DNA from: an uncultured Collinsella sp.
GTDB taxonomy: Bacteria > Actinomycetota > Coriobacteriia > Coriobacteriales > Coriobacteriaceae
Assembly: GCA_900545615.1 (NCBI GenBank)
Contig: UQZM01000034.1
Location: forward strand, 1-22,621
Length of the DNA stretch: 22,621 bases
Direction of reading: 5' to 3'
The notes below the pieces were generated by a model. The model saw nothing but the letters and a program-made list of their open reading frames with translations. It ran no database searches and was not told the origin of the DNA. Below are positions 6,302 through 14,291 of this stretch, piece by piece. Numbering within the stretch: the first letter of the stretch is position 1; each line of letters starts with the position of its first letter. A program made the position numbers and the translations under genes.

Positions 6302-8492
6302 ACTCGCTTGGGGCAACGTCCGCCGCGCCGGCCGCGATTACCTTGTCTACCTTTTGACGCTCACCCTGGGCGTCACGGTCTTCTATGCCTTTAACACCAT
6401 CTCGATGCAGGTCGACATCGCCGGTATCGATGAAGAGGGCGTGGCGCAGGTTATGGGCAGCATGCTCGGCTACCTGACGTACTTTTTGGCCGGTGTCATG
6501 GCCTTTTTGATGGTGTATGCCAATAACTTCATCATGAAACGCCGCAAGAAGGAGTTTGGCCTGTACCAGGTGCTCGGCATGGGGCGCGGGCGCGTCGCTA
6601 CGATCATGGCGCTCGAGACCGTGATAGTATCGGTCGTGGCCTTTGTCGCCGGCATTGTGCTGGGTGTGGGACTCTCCCAGCTCATGACGTTCTTTACGGC
6701 CTCGCTCTTTAAGACACAGATCGCCAATTTCCACTTCTTTTTCTCGGTGCATGCGTTCAATCTGACCCTTGCCTGCATGCTCGTAATGTTTGTGCTCACG
6801 CTACTGCTGAACCTTCGCGCCGTGCGTCGTACCAAACTCATCGAGCTTATGGGTGCCGAGCGTCGTAACGAGAGCATCAAGACACCCAACCCCTGGATCG
6901 CGATTGCCATCTTTGCCGTGGGCGTGGTGTTTGTGGGCGCGGCCTATTACCGTCTGCTACGTGATGGGTTCCCGCTAACCGCGACGGACAGCGAGCTGCA
7001 AGAGGCCATGAACCAGTTTGGTATTACGACCGCTATGGTTACCGTGGGCACCTTTGCCCTGTTCTGGGGACTCTCGGGCATGCTCATCAAGCTGCTGCAG
7101 AGCCTGCGCAGCGTGTATTGGCGCGGCCTCAATATGTTTACCGTGCGTCAGCTTTCGGCCAAGGTCAATACGGTGTGCTTTTCGATGGGCGTCATCGCGA
7201 TGATTCTGTTCCTCGCCATCACCTCGGTGACCTGCGGTATGTCGATCGCCAACGTGATGAATGAGAATCTGGAGCGCTGTACGCCGGCCGATATGTCGCA
7301 GACGTATATCTATTACACGCCCGAAACGCTCGACTACTACAAGGAGTATGTCAATCCGTCTGAGGCCGATCGCATGGTGCTGGCCGATACAACGGTCGAT
7401 TTGTACGCTGCATGGCACGGCAGGGGCAAGTCGGCGGACAACAACGACGAGACCGGCAAGAAGGTCAGTATCGCCGATGTTGCCGGTGAGCATGTGCAGA
7501 TCGATTCGTATCTGAGTTACCCGCTTGGCGGCTCGGATCCTTCGGTGACTCCAAGTGAGATGTGCAAGACCATGGGCGAAAAGCTTCCCAGGGCGCTCGG
7601 GGGTAGCAATGCCGATACGATGGGCCTGTTTGTGACGCCGGCGAGCCAGTACAACAAACTGCGCCAGATGATGGGCGAGGAGCCGGTGAGCATTGGCCTC
7701 GACCAGTACTTGCTTACGTGTGATATGGGCGGTGATCTGGGCGACCTGTACACCAAATACATGGCCGGCGGCCATACCCTCACCTTGGGCGGGCATGAGC
7801 TCAAGCCCGCAACCGATAAGTCGGACAAGGACACGGCGGCCATCGCCAACTCGGCGATGAGCAGCAATCCCGGTACCGTGGTCGTAGCCGACGAGCTGTT
7901 GTCCCAGCTTAATCTGCAGCCGTATTCCAGTAGCCTGCTCGTTAACTACAAACAGGGGATGGATACGACCGAGGCAGACGAGAGCATTAAATACACGGTG
8001 CTCGACAATCTGCTCGTTGACGGCAAGGAGCCGGGGTCGTGGGGAATCTTCATCACACGTTCCGAGATGTACACGCAAGCAGCGCAAATGAACGGCATGA
8101 TTAGCTATCTGGCTATCTACATTGGCTTTGTTCTGGTCGTTGCGTGCGCGGCGATACTGTCGATCCAGCAGCTCTCCAATGTGGCCGACGGCAGCCGCAA
8201 CTATCGTGTGCTGGCACAGATCGGCTGTGACGACCGTCAGATTCGCCATTCGGTGATGGTGCAGCAAGCGGTATTCTATTTGTTCCCGCTGGCAGTGGGG
8301 CTGGCTCACTCCTGTGTGGCGCTCAAGGTGATCATCGAGCTGGTGAGCACGTTCGGCAACATGAGCATAGGCGGCACCGTGGGCCTCACCTGCGCGATCT
8401 TCCTGGCAGCATACGGCGGCTACTTCCTGGTGACGTACCTCATGAGCGCTGGCATGGTGCGAGCCGCCATCGCCACCCGTTATAGCGAATAA
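6291..8492 (+). CDS. ABC transporter permease, BceB-like FtsX family
   Basis: Membrane subunit of 733 residues. I count ten hydrophobic segments: seven in the first 320 residues and three at the C-terminus. A polar loop of roughly 270 residues lies between segments 7 and 8, the layout of BceB-type permeases, which use that domain to bind peptide antibiotics. FtsX-like stretches occur near MKRRKKEFGLYQVLGMGRG and, in the C-terminal repeat, SRNYRVLAQIGCDDRQIRHS. The ATG at 6291 was chosen over a GTG at 6279 because of the short overlap with the ATPase gene and the upstream GGTGAGGG. BceAB genes often sit next to a histidine kinase and response regulator; none is present here, so regulation must be elsewhere or different. 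Confidence 0.92.
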   Translation: MLCKLAWGNVRRAGRDYLVYLLTLTLGVTVFYAFNTISMQVDIAGIDEEGVAQVMGSMLGYLTYFLAGVMAFLMVYANNFIMKRRKKEFGLYQVLGMGRGRVATIMALETVIVSVVAFVAGIVLGVGLSQLMTFFTASLFKTQIANFHFFFSVHAFNLTLACMLVMFVLTLLLNLRAVRRTKLIELMGAERRNESIKTPNPWIAIAIFAVGVVFVGAAYYRLLRDGFPLTATDSELQEAMNQFGITTAMVTVGTFALFWGLSGMLIKLLQSLRSVYWRGLNMFTVRQLSAKVNTVCFSMGVIAMILFLAITSVTCGMSIANVMNENLERCTPADMSQTYIYYTPETLDYYKEYVNPSEADRMVLADTTVDLYAAWHGRGKSADNNDETGKKVSIADVAGEHVQIDSYLSYPLGGSDPSVTPSEMCKTMGEKLPRALGGSNADTMGLFVTPASQYNKLRQMMGEEPVSIGLDQYLLTCDMGGDLGDLYTKYMAGGHTLTLGGHELKPATDKSDKDTAAIANSAMSSNPGTVVVADELLSQLNLQPYSSSLLVNYKQGMDTTEADESIKYTVLDNLLVDGKEPGSWGIFITRSEMYTQAAQMNGMISYLAIYIGFVLVVACAAILSIQQLSNVADGSRNYRVLAQIGCDDRQIRHSVMVQQAVFYLFPLAVGLAHSCVALKVIIELVSTFGNMSIGGTVGLTCAIFLAAYGGYFLVTYLMSAGMVRAAIATRYSE

Positions 8493-8536
8493 CTCGTTCA
8501 GCTCGGAATTATCGTAAGTTGAGCATAAGTCAGCGA

Positions 8537-8635
8537 AAGCGCCCCTAGGTGAGCAAGGTGACGTGAAAGAGGAGGGAAGCGTACTTTTGGTACGCGACCG
8601 ACGATTGAACGTCAGATTGCCGCCTAGGGGCGCTT
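8537..8635. repeat. Palindromic intergenic element, shared-core family, copy A
   Basis: Perfect 13-base arms AAGCGCCCCTAGG (8537-8549) and CCTAGGGGCGCTT (8623-8635) enclose a second matching zone containing GTGACGT/ACGTCAG. The central hairpin is GCGTAC (8579-8584), loop TTTTG, GTACGC (8590-8595). It lies between the convergent permease and LuxR genes. Read on the minus strand, its core matches the element at 14206-14291 closely, and the one at 12615-12703 more weakly. Confidence 0.85.
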
Positions 8636-8648
8636 GCAGCGTCGAGCC

Positions 8649-8676
8649 GTTACGCGGTTTGGTAAAACCGCGTAAC
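8649..8676 (-). terminator. Hairpin directly after the LuxR gene, probable terminator
   Basis: Perfect 12-base arms GTTACGCGGTTT (8649-8660) and AAACCGCGTAAC (8665-8676) with a four-base loop, one base beyond the minus-strand stop codon at 8678-8680. No U-tract follows on either strand, so it may stabilise the 3' end rather than terminate by itself. Confidence 0.6.
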
Positions 8677-8677
8677 C

Positions 8678-9643
8678 TCAACATTTCCAAAAATGCAGGA
8701 TGAGCGTGGTGCGGTTTTGCTGCTCGGTTTTGACCAGGATGTTGTGGATGTGGGTCTTGACGGTGCCCACGGCAAGGAATAGCTCGTCAGCGATCTCTTG
8801 GTTCGACTTGCCCAGCACAACCAAGCGCATGACTTCGGTCTCGCGGTTGGAGAGCTTGTAAGCGTTGCGATAGAAGGGCATCTGCTCTTCGATATGCCGG
8901 TCAAGATCGCTGACGTTCTTTTCCTCGGGCGCCTCCTGCATGCGGATTGAAAGCACGTGGTAGGAGTAGATAATCAGCAGAATCGCAAAGTAGCACGCAA
9001 AGAAGTTCTCGCTGAAGTTGCGCTCGGATAGATACAGCTGCAGCCAAGAGGGCGCCAGACTCATGGGGACAATCAGAATGTTGTAGAAGTCCTCGGCAAC
9101 GATGCAACCGACCAGAATAGCGCCGATAATCAGGTGCTTTCGTTGGTTGTTAACGCGTGCCTTCAGCTCAACTTTTGTACTCTTATGAGCCGTCCAAAAG
9201 ATATACAGTCCCACAAAGGCAAGGAATACCTGACGCATCGTGTAGTAGAGCCACTGATGCATGGGGCCGGAGGGGACAGCGACGATAATCAGCGACTCGC
9301 ACAGCAAAAACGTCAAGACGGGGATAGCGAACTGCTTTTTAGAATGTTTGTCGAGCAGGTCCATGGCAATCAGCCAAATAAAAGCCTGCGAAGCGGTCGC
9401 CACAAGGGTCCGCATTACAGGCATGGTAATTGAGTAATAGTCACTGGCCGGAAAACTCTGGTTTTGCAATGCGTATTCAAAATAGAAGATCTCGGTCATC
9501 TCGATGGCATAGCAGATAAATACGCCGCTGCCATAGATAAAGAAGCGTCGACGAGACGAGGCATAGGCGGCAAGCGAAAGCACTGCCGTCACAATACAGA
9601 TTACGAGTATTGCTAGGGTATAGAAGAACATCAGAGTGTTCAT
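8678..9643 (-). CDS. Membrane-bound LuxR-family regulator, AguR-like
   Basis: One-component membrane regulator of 321 residues. The first 232 residues are mostly hydrophobic, with about seven membrane-spanning segments (near 5-27, 34-56, 74-97, 105-124, 133-151, 170-192 and 212-231). After a short linker, residues 263-320 form a LuxR/GerE helix-turn-helix: LSNRETEVMRLVVLGKSNQEIADELFLAVGTVKTHIHNI (split here for length: LSNRETEVMRLVV, then NQEIADELF, then VGTVKTHIHNIL). No receiver domain is present. The ATG has AGGA nine bases upstream. It is divergent from ptcA. In Enterococcus and Lactococcus the agmatine genes are controlled by AguR, a transmembrane LuxR-type sensor, so the same job is likely. 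That role is inferred from layout and position, and similarity beyond the HTH was not tested. Confidence 0.9.
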   Translation of the reverse strand: MNTLMFFYTLAILVICIVTAVLSLAAYASSRRRFFIYGSGVFICYAIEMTEIFYFEYALQNQSFPASDYYSITMPVMRTLVATASQAFIWLIAMDLLDKHSKKQFAIPVLTFLLCESLIIVAVPSGPMHQWLYYTMRQVFLAFVGLYIFWTAHKSTKVELKARVNNQRKHLIIGAILVGCIVAEDFYNILIVPMSLAPSWLQLYLSERNFSENFFACYFAILLIIYSYHVLSIRMQEAPEEKNVSDLDRHIEEQMPFYRNAYKLSNRETEVMRLVVLGKSNQEIADELFLAVGTVKTHIHNILVKTEQQNRTTLILHFWKC

Positions 9644-9972
9644 CTGTCACCGTCCTGTCTCATTTGATCTCTCGTGGGGCTCGCTATATCCCTCAGGTAT
9701 ATATGTCCCAGCCGGCCGTTCCATTGCGGATTAGGCGCTGAGATACAGCATAGCCGTATGCCGTTCGCGGTTCCAGACGGTAAACCCCCTATAAGCCCAC
9801 TACCTGCGGGTTTATATTGGTTTAGAGGGGGTGTAACTCCGTGAACGGTCTTTAATCCCGAATAAACTAGGTAATAATTGCATACGGGTGAATGATGGTC
9901 TTGTCAACACGAGGCGTGATGTTCGAGCGCCTCATAGTAATAGTCGGCGAGACCGGCGGAAAGGAAATCGAC
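9644..9972. promoter_or_regulatory. Divergent control region of luxR-like gene and ptcA
   Basis: A gap of 329 bases with no gene. It holds a clear dyad, ACCCCCT at 9784-9790 and AGGGGGT at 9826-9832, extended by TAA/TTA. Inside are CCC/GGG pairs around CACTACCTGC, so this is the best operator candidate for a regulator of ptcA. TAAACT at 9863-9868 and TAATAA at 9872-9877 are possible -10 boxes without convincing -35 partners. A short GAGGCG/CGCCTC hairpin lies at 9911-9933 in the probable leader. The ribosome site AAAGGAA precedes ptcA at 9973. Confidence 0.5.
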
Positions 9973-11046
9973 ATGGCACTGCCTAAGGATTTCATCGACA
10001 CCAACGACTTCACCAAAGAGCAGATCCTGGCTATCGAGGATCTTGGCCTGGCAATGAAGAAGGCCATCAAGGTTGACGGTTATTATCCGCACCTGCTCCG
10101 CAACAAGAGCCTTGGCATGATCTTCCAGCAGGTCTCCACCCGCACCCGTCTTTCCTTCGAGACCGCTATGACCGACCTTGGCGGCCATGCTCAGTTCTAT
10201 GGCCCTGGCACCATCCAGCTCGGCGGTCACGAGTCCCTGGGCGACACCGCTCGCGTCATGGGCTCCCTGCTCGACATCATGATGGCCCGTGTTGACCGTC
10301 ACAAGGACGTCGTAGGCCTCGCCGAGGGCTCCGCTGTGCCCGTCATCAACGGCATGTCCGAGTTCAACCATCCCACGCAGGAGATGGGCGACCTCATGAC
10401 CATGCTCGAGAACCTCCCCGAGGGCAAGAAGATCGAGGACTGCACCCTGGCCTTCATCGGCGACGCCACCCAGGTCTGCGTCTCCCTCATGTTCATCGCC
10501 TCCAAGGTCGGCATGAAGTTTGTCCAGTTTGGACCTAAGGGCCACCAGATCCCCGACGGCGGCCTGCACGTCGGCACCGTCGAGGAGCGCGCCGAGTTCG
10601 GCAAGCAGATGATGGCCATCGCCGAGGAGAACTGCAAGGTCTCCGGTGGCTCCATCGTCATCTCCGACGACATCGAGTGCATCAAGGGCGCCGACTTCAT
10701 CTACACCGACGTGTGGTATGGCCTGTACGACGAGGAGGTCTCGGGCGAGAACTACATGGACGTGTTCTATCCCAAGTATCAGGTCACCATGGACATGATG
10801 AACTTCGCCGGCCCCAACTCCAAGTTCATGCACTGCCTGCCGGCCACCCGCAACGAGGAGGTCGTCGACGAGGTCATGGACGATCCCGAGCGCTCCCTGT
10901 GCTGGGTCGAGGCCGAGAACCGCAAGCACTCCATCCGTGCTCTCCTTGCCGCTCTGGGCAAGCGCACCCCGCTCAACGACGAGGGCGTCGAGTACTCCGC
11001 CAAGGCCGAGCTCCACGCCGCTCTCGAGGCTCTCGAGCAGCTCTAA
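9973..11046 (+). CDS. ptcA: Putrescine carbamoyltransferase
   Basis: Cytosolic enzyme of 357 residues converting N-carbamoylputrescine and phosphate to putrescine and carbamoyl phosphate in agmatine catabolism. The carbamoyl-phosphate site is STRTR (55-59) with HPTQ (133-136) and HCLP (287-290). Where ornithine carbamoyltransferases have the ornithine-binding SMG loop, this protein has DVWYGLYDEE (246-255). IQLGGHESL and FIGDATQVC also match the known putrescine enzyme of Enterococcus faecalis as I recall it. Neighbouring agmatine deiminase and antiporter genes agree. The ATG at 9973 follows AAAGGAA; an upstream ATG at 9892 lacks a ribosome site. The tail (residues 330-357) is Ala/Glu-rich, as in putrescine enzymes, which carry an extra C-terminal helix. 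A role in ornithine metabolism is unlikely. Confidence 0.94.
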   Translation: MALPKDFIDTNDFTKEQILAIEDLGLAMKKAIKVDGYYPHLLRNKSLGMIFQQVSTRTRLSFETAMTDLGGHAQFYGPGTIQLGGHESLGDTARVMGSLLDIMMARVDRHKDVVGLAEGSAVPVINGMSEFNHPTQEMGDLMTMLENLPEGKKIEDCTLAFIGDATQVCVSLMFIASKVGMKFVQFGPKGHQIPDGGLHVGTVEERAEFGKQMMAIAEENCKVSGGSIVISDDIECIKGADFIYTDVWYGLYDEEVSGENYMDVFYPKYQVTMDMMNFAGPNSKFMHCLPATRNEEVVDEVMDDPERSLCWVEAENRKHSIRALLAALGKRTPLNDEGVEYSAKAELHAALEALEQL

Positions 11047-11072
11047 GCCTCAAGGCTGCTAAACGCACGTTT

Positions 11073-11147
11073 GCGGGCGGCGGATGCTCGTCTCCTGTCG
11101 CCCGCTCACCGAGGCCCAAGCAATTGCCTTAGTCCTTGGGGTCTCGG
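11073..11147 (+). terminator. Two hairpins between ptcA and the antiporter gene
   Basis: GCGGGCG (11073-11079) pairs with CGCCCGC (11099-11105). CCGAGGCCCAAG (from 11109) pairs with CTTGGGGTCTCGG (to 11147) with one bulge. There is no U-run after either, so they look like RNA-processing or partial-attenuation structures rather than full terminators. The operon could therefore still be co-transcribed, with ptcA expressed more strongly. Confidence 0.4.
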
Positions 11148-11178
11148 ATCTGTCCAAGACTGAGCGAAGGAGCTCATC

Positions 11179-12618
11179 ATGAGCGACGGAAAGAAAAAGC
11201 TTTCCTTCTTGACGGTCATTTCGACCATCATCTGCGTCGTCTTCGTTTGCGAGGCCGCCGCTCCTGCTGCTGCCATTGGCAACCAGCAGTTCTTCTGGTG
11301 GATCTTCCTGATCCTGACCTTCCTGCTCCCTTACGGCATGGTTGTCGCCGAGCTCGGCACCACCTATGACGGTGAGGGCGGCATTTACGACTGGGTACGC
11401 GATGGCCTGGGCGACAAGTGGGGCGCACGCATCTCGTACTACTACTGGATTAACTACCCGCTGTGGATCGCCTCGCTGGCCACCATGTTCCCCGACATCC
11501 TGGGCATGGTCTTCGGCGTCGAGTTCAACCTGATCGCCAAGATGGGTATCGAGCTTGCCTTCGTGTGGATCGTGTATCTCATGGGTCGCTCCAAGGCGGC
11601 CGACTCCGAGTGGGTCCTCAACGGTGGCGCCCTGATCAAGGTCGCCGTAGCCGTTATCGTCGGCGCTCTGGGCATCTGGTTTGCCATGGAGAACGGTTTT
11701 GCGAACGACATGTCCGCTGCCACCTTCCTGCCCGAGCTCACCAACACCAACGCTCTTGGCTACCTGTCCATCATCATCTTTAACTTCATGGGCTTTGAGG
11801 TTATCTGCACCATGACCGACGATATGGCCGATCCCGCTCGCGATATCCCCAAGGCTATCATCGTTGGCGGCCTGTCCATCGCCGTGATCTACCTGTTCGC
11901 TGGCTTTGGCATCGGCGCTGCTGTGCCGGCCGACTCCATCGATCCCGACTACGGCATGATCGTCGCAGTCCAGACCATGGTGGGCGACTCCATGATCTTC
12001 AAGGTCATCTGCATCGCCTTCCTGATCACCCTGTTCGCCAACATGGCCGCCTGGTCCTTCGGCGTCAACTCCGTCGCCCGCTACGCTGCCGAGCACGGCA
12101 ACATGCCCAAGGTCTTCGCCTCGATGATCTCGGATGACGACATGCCCAACGGCGCCAACCTGGTCAACGCCATCGTTGCCTCCCTGGTGCTGTGCCTGCA
12201 GCTGGTTCCCATCGACGCCATCTCCAATGGTGTTTTCTGGATGCTCTTCGGCACCTCCGTCGTCTTCCTGCTGCTCACCTATATCCCGATGTTCCCGGCG
12301 TTCCTCAACCTTCGTAAGAACGACCCCAACCGCGAGCGCATCTTCACGTTCCCGTTTAAGGGCGCCATGATGAAGGTCATGCTGGCCATCCCCTGCATCG
12401 AGCTGGTCCTGGCCATCGTCGCAACCCTGGTTCCGTTCTCCGCCGCTGAAATTGGCGACAAGCTCTCGATGATCGTCATCTTCATCGTGCTCGTGCTCAT
12501 CGGCGAGGTCGTCCGCGTCGTCAGCGCCAAGGGCCGCAAGGAAGAGTACAAGGGTCTGACCCCTGAGCTCGCAGCCCAGCGTCTCGCTGAGGAGGCCGCC
12601 GAGGCCGAGGAGAACTAG
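11179..12618 (+). CDS. APC-superfamily antiporter, probable agmatine/putrescine exchanger
   Basis: Integral membrane transporter of 479 residues with about twelve hydrophobic segments. The N-terminal region VCEAAAPAAAIGNQQFFWW corresponds to the first, substrate-lining helix of APC-family amino acid/polyamine antiporters, and IIIFNFMGFEV to the conserved helix 6 region. It lies between ptcA and the first agmatine deiminase gene, the position taken by aguD in other agmatine operons. The likely job is uptake of agmatine in exchange for putrescine, which costs no energy. The ATG follows GAAGGAG. The last 20 residues are a charged, Glu/Ala-rich cytoplasmic tail. It is clearly homologous to the protein encoded at 14732-16141. 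Substrate assignment rests on context. Confidence 0.88.
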   Translation: MSDGKKKLSFLTVISTIICVVFVCEAAAPAAAIGNQQFFWWIFLILTFLLPYGMVVAELGTTYDGEGGIYDWVRDGLGDKWGARISYYYWINYPLWIASLATMFPDILGMVFGVEFNLIAKMGIELAFVWIVYLMGRSKAADSEWVLNGGALIKVAVAVIVGALGIWFAMENGFANDMSAATFLPELTNTNALGYLSIIIFNFMGFEVICTMTDDMADPARDIPKAIIVGGLSIAVIYLFAGFGIGAAVPADSIDPDYGMIVAVQTMVGDSMIFKVICIAFLITLFANMAAWSFGVNSVARYAAEHGNMPKVFASMISDDDMPNGANLVNAIVASLVLCLQLVPIDAISNGVFWMLFGTSVVFLLLTYIPMFPAFLNLRKNDPNRERIFTFPFKGAMMKVMLAIPCIELVLAIVATLVPFSAAEIGDKLSMIVIFIVLVLIGEVVRVVSAKGRKEEYKGLTPELAAQRLAEEAAEAEEN

Positions 12619-12703
12619 AGCACCCGGTTCTGGGGCTCCAACCCTCCTCGCGTACCAACGCGCGCTTCGTCGGGCTTGTCGCTCCCGACTCCAGGCACTC
12701 TAG
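12615..12703. repeat. Palindromic intergenic element, shared-core family, copy C (diverged)
   Basis: The outer arms start with CTAGAG (12615-12620, overlapping the antiporter stop codon) and end with CTCTAG (12698-12703). Further in, CCCGG and CCTGG-type positions pair imperfectly. The core CTCGCGTACCAACG at 12648-12661, followed by CGCTTCG, resembles the cores at 14239 and, on the other strand, 8579. It lies immediately after the first antiporter gene. Confidence 0.6.
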
Positions 12704-12986
12704 CCTCTTCGGAGGCGTGCCCAAGCGACAGGTTTGCTAACCATTCCCCCGGGGTGGGTGTGAGCGATAGCTCCGGTAACCACCGCCCACCCCAATCTCT
12801 CTTCCGTATCCTTCGTGCGTTTTGTCTCCGCGCACTTGGTTACGTCGTCGCTTGCCGGTGCGATTCCGTGAAAACCGGCACCGGGCGCCCCGATCTTTGC
12901 CGGGGAACGGGCGCCTACCATCTCTTGGTTTTAGGCTGCGGGTAACCCGCCCGCAGCAAGCGATCGTTCGATTTGGAGGAAATCTT
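12704..12986 (+). promoter_or_regulatory. Highly structured leader upstream of agmatine deiminase 1
   Basis: No gene. Four hairpins follow each other: GGGGTGGG (12751-12758) with CCCACCCC (12786-12793); CCGGTGC (12855-12861) with GCACCGG (12878-12884); GGCGCCC (12884-12890) with GGGCGCC (12909-12915), enclosing CCCCG/CGGGG; and GCTGCGGG (12935-12942) with CCCGCAGC (12950-12957). The last ends 15 bases before the GGAGGA ribosome site. I do not recognise a known riboswitch. It may set expression of the deiminase relative to the genes upstream. Confidence 0.4.
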
Positions 12987-14192
12987 ATGCGTACGATCAC
13001 CGAGTCCGAGTCCACCCCCAAGGCCGACGGCTTCTTCATGCCCGCCGAGTTCGCCCCGCAGGATCGCGTGTGGATGGGCTGGCCCCACCGCACCGACACC
13101 TGGGCCCACGGCGCCAAGCCGGCCCAGAAGCAGTATGCCGCCATCGCCCGCGCCATCTCCGAGTTCACCCCGGTCTATATGTGCGCCAACCAGGTCGACT
13201 ACGCCAACTGCAAGGCCGTCTTCGAGAACGACGAGAACGTCACCGTCATCGAGATGACCACCGACGACGCTTGGTTCCGCGACACCGCCGCCACCTACGT
13301 CATCAACGGCAAGGGCGAGAAGCGCGCCAACCACTGGCACTTCAACGCCTACGGCGGTCTCGTCGACGGCCTCTATTTCCCGTGGGACAAGGACGAGCAG
13401 ATCGCCCTCAAGATGGCTGAGCTCTCCGGCTGCCGCCGCTATCGTCCCGACGACATGATCCTCGAGGGCGGCTCCATCACCGTCGACGGCGAGGGCACCC
13501 TTGTCGTGACCGACCAGTGCCTGCTTTCCCCGGGCCGCACCTGCTCTGCGGTGCTCGAGGAGGAAGAGGATCCCGAGTCCATCTGGCCCAAGTACCACAA
13601 GAAGTTTGAGCCCTGGAGCGAGGAGCTTCGCGCCTACATGGACGAGCACCTCAAGGATTATCTGGGTGTCGAGAAGGTCATCTGGGTCAAGGAGGGCATC
13701 GACCCCGAGGAGACCAACGGCCACATCGACGACGTCGCCACGTTCATCGCCCCGGGCGTCATGGCCTGCATCTGGACCGACGATCCCGAGTATCCGTTCT
13801 ACGAGCAGTGCCACGCCGCCTACGAGACCCTCTCCAACGCCGTTGACGCCAAGGGCCGCAAGATGAAGGTCTACAAGCTCTGCATGCCCGTGAACCCGCT
13901 GTTCATGGACCAGGCCTCCTGCGACACCATCGACGCCGACGAGAACGCCGAGCCGCGCGTCCCCGACGAGCCGCTGATCGCCTCTTACATGAACTACCTG
14001 GTCACCAACCACGGCGTTATCGTCCCGCAGTACGGCGACGAGAACGACCAGCTGGCCGTTGACACGCTCCAGAAGATCTACGACGAGGTCTGGGGCGAGG
14101 GCGTCTACAAGTGCGTCGGCGTTCAGTCCGAGCAGGTCGTCTTCGGCGGCGGCAACATCCACTGCATCACGCAGCAGGAGCCGTCCGCTTAA
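12987..14192 (+). CDS. aguA: Agmatine deiminase, divergent form with insertion
   Basis: Agmatine iminohydrolase family (guanidine-modifying, pentein fold), 401 residues, expected to convert agmatine to N-carbamoylputrescine and ammonia. Active-site residues are kept: Trp96 and Asp99 (WFRD), Glu160 (LEGGS), His246 and Asp248 (GHIDDVA), and nucleophile Cys393 in GGGNIHCITQQ. Two features differ from the second copy at 17748. The usual WxRDxGP motif reads WFRDTAAT, losing Gly-Pro. A 25-residue acidic and aromatic insertion (about 184-218, containing EEEEDPESIWPKYHKK) follows CLLSPGR. The ATG has GGAGGA seven bases upstream. Its place after ptcA and the antiporter supports a catabolic role. Whether the changes alter substrate choice cannot be read off; a related guanidine substrate is possible. 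Confidence 0.9.
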   Translation: MRTITESESTPKADGFFMPAEFAPQDRVWMGWPHRTDTWAHGAKPAQKQYAAIARAISEFTPVYMCANQVDYANCKAVFENDENVTVIEMTTDDAWFRDTAATYVINGKGEKRANHWHFNAYGGLVDGLYFPWDKDEQIALKMAELSGCRRYRPDDMILEGGSITVDGEGTLVVTDQCLLSPGRTCSAVLEEEEDPESIWPKYHKKFEPWSEELRAYMDEHLKDYLGVEKVIWVKEGIDPEETNGHIDDVATFIAPGVMACIWTDDPEYPFYEQCHAAYETLSNAVDAKGRKMKVYKLCMPVNPLFMDQASCDTIDADENAEPRVPDEPLIASYMNYLVTNHGVIVPQYGDENDQLAVDTLQKIYDEVWGEGVYKCVGVQSEQVVFGGGNIHCITQQEPSA

Positions 14193-14205
14193 TCGTCGGG
14201 CTTTC

Positions 14206-14291
14206 CGAGGCACCCCATCTCGCCGCTCAAACCGTCGCTCGCGTACCAAAGTACGCTTCGCTCCTCTTTCGTGGCGACCTGGGGCACCTCG
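14206..14291. repeat. Palindromic intergenic element, shared-core family, copy B
   Basis: Arms CGAGGCACCCCA (14206-14217) and TGGGGCACCTCG (14280-14291) pair except at the central CA. TCGCC/GGCGA extend the stem further in. The core hairpin is GCGTAC (14241-14246), CAAA, GTACGC (14251-14256), then TTCGCTCCTCTTTC on one side only. The element follows the agmatine deiminase stop by 13 bases. Confidence 0.85.

Noticed and set aside
9892..9972. Upstream ATG adding 27 residues to ptcA
   Set aside because: No ribosome site, and the extra residues do not resemble the family. The ATG at 9973 has AAAGGAA and gives the usual N-terminus.
9904..11016. 370-codon minus-strand frame opposite ptcA, and similar frames opposite 6975-8690 and 17715-18974
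   Set aside because: Antisense shadows of well-supported genes, without ribosome sites or known domains.
12841..12917. Possible riboswitch in the leader of agmatine deiminase 1
   Set aside because: The hairpins do not match the conserved boxes of cobalamin, glycine, guanidine or other riboswitches that I could recall, so no class is claimed.
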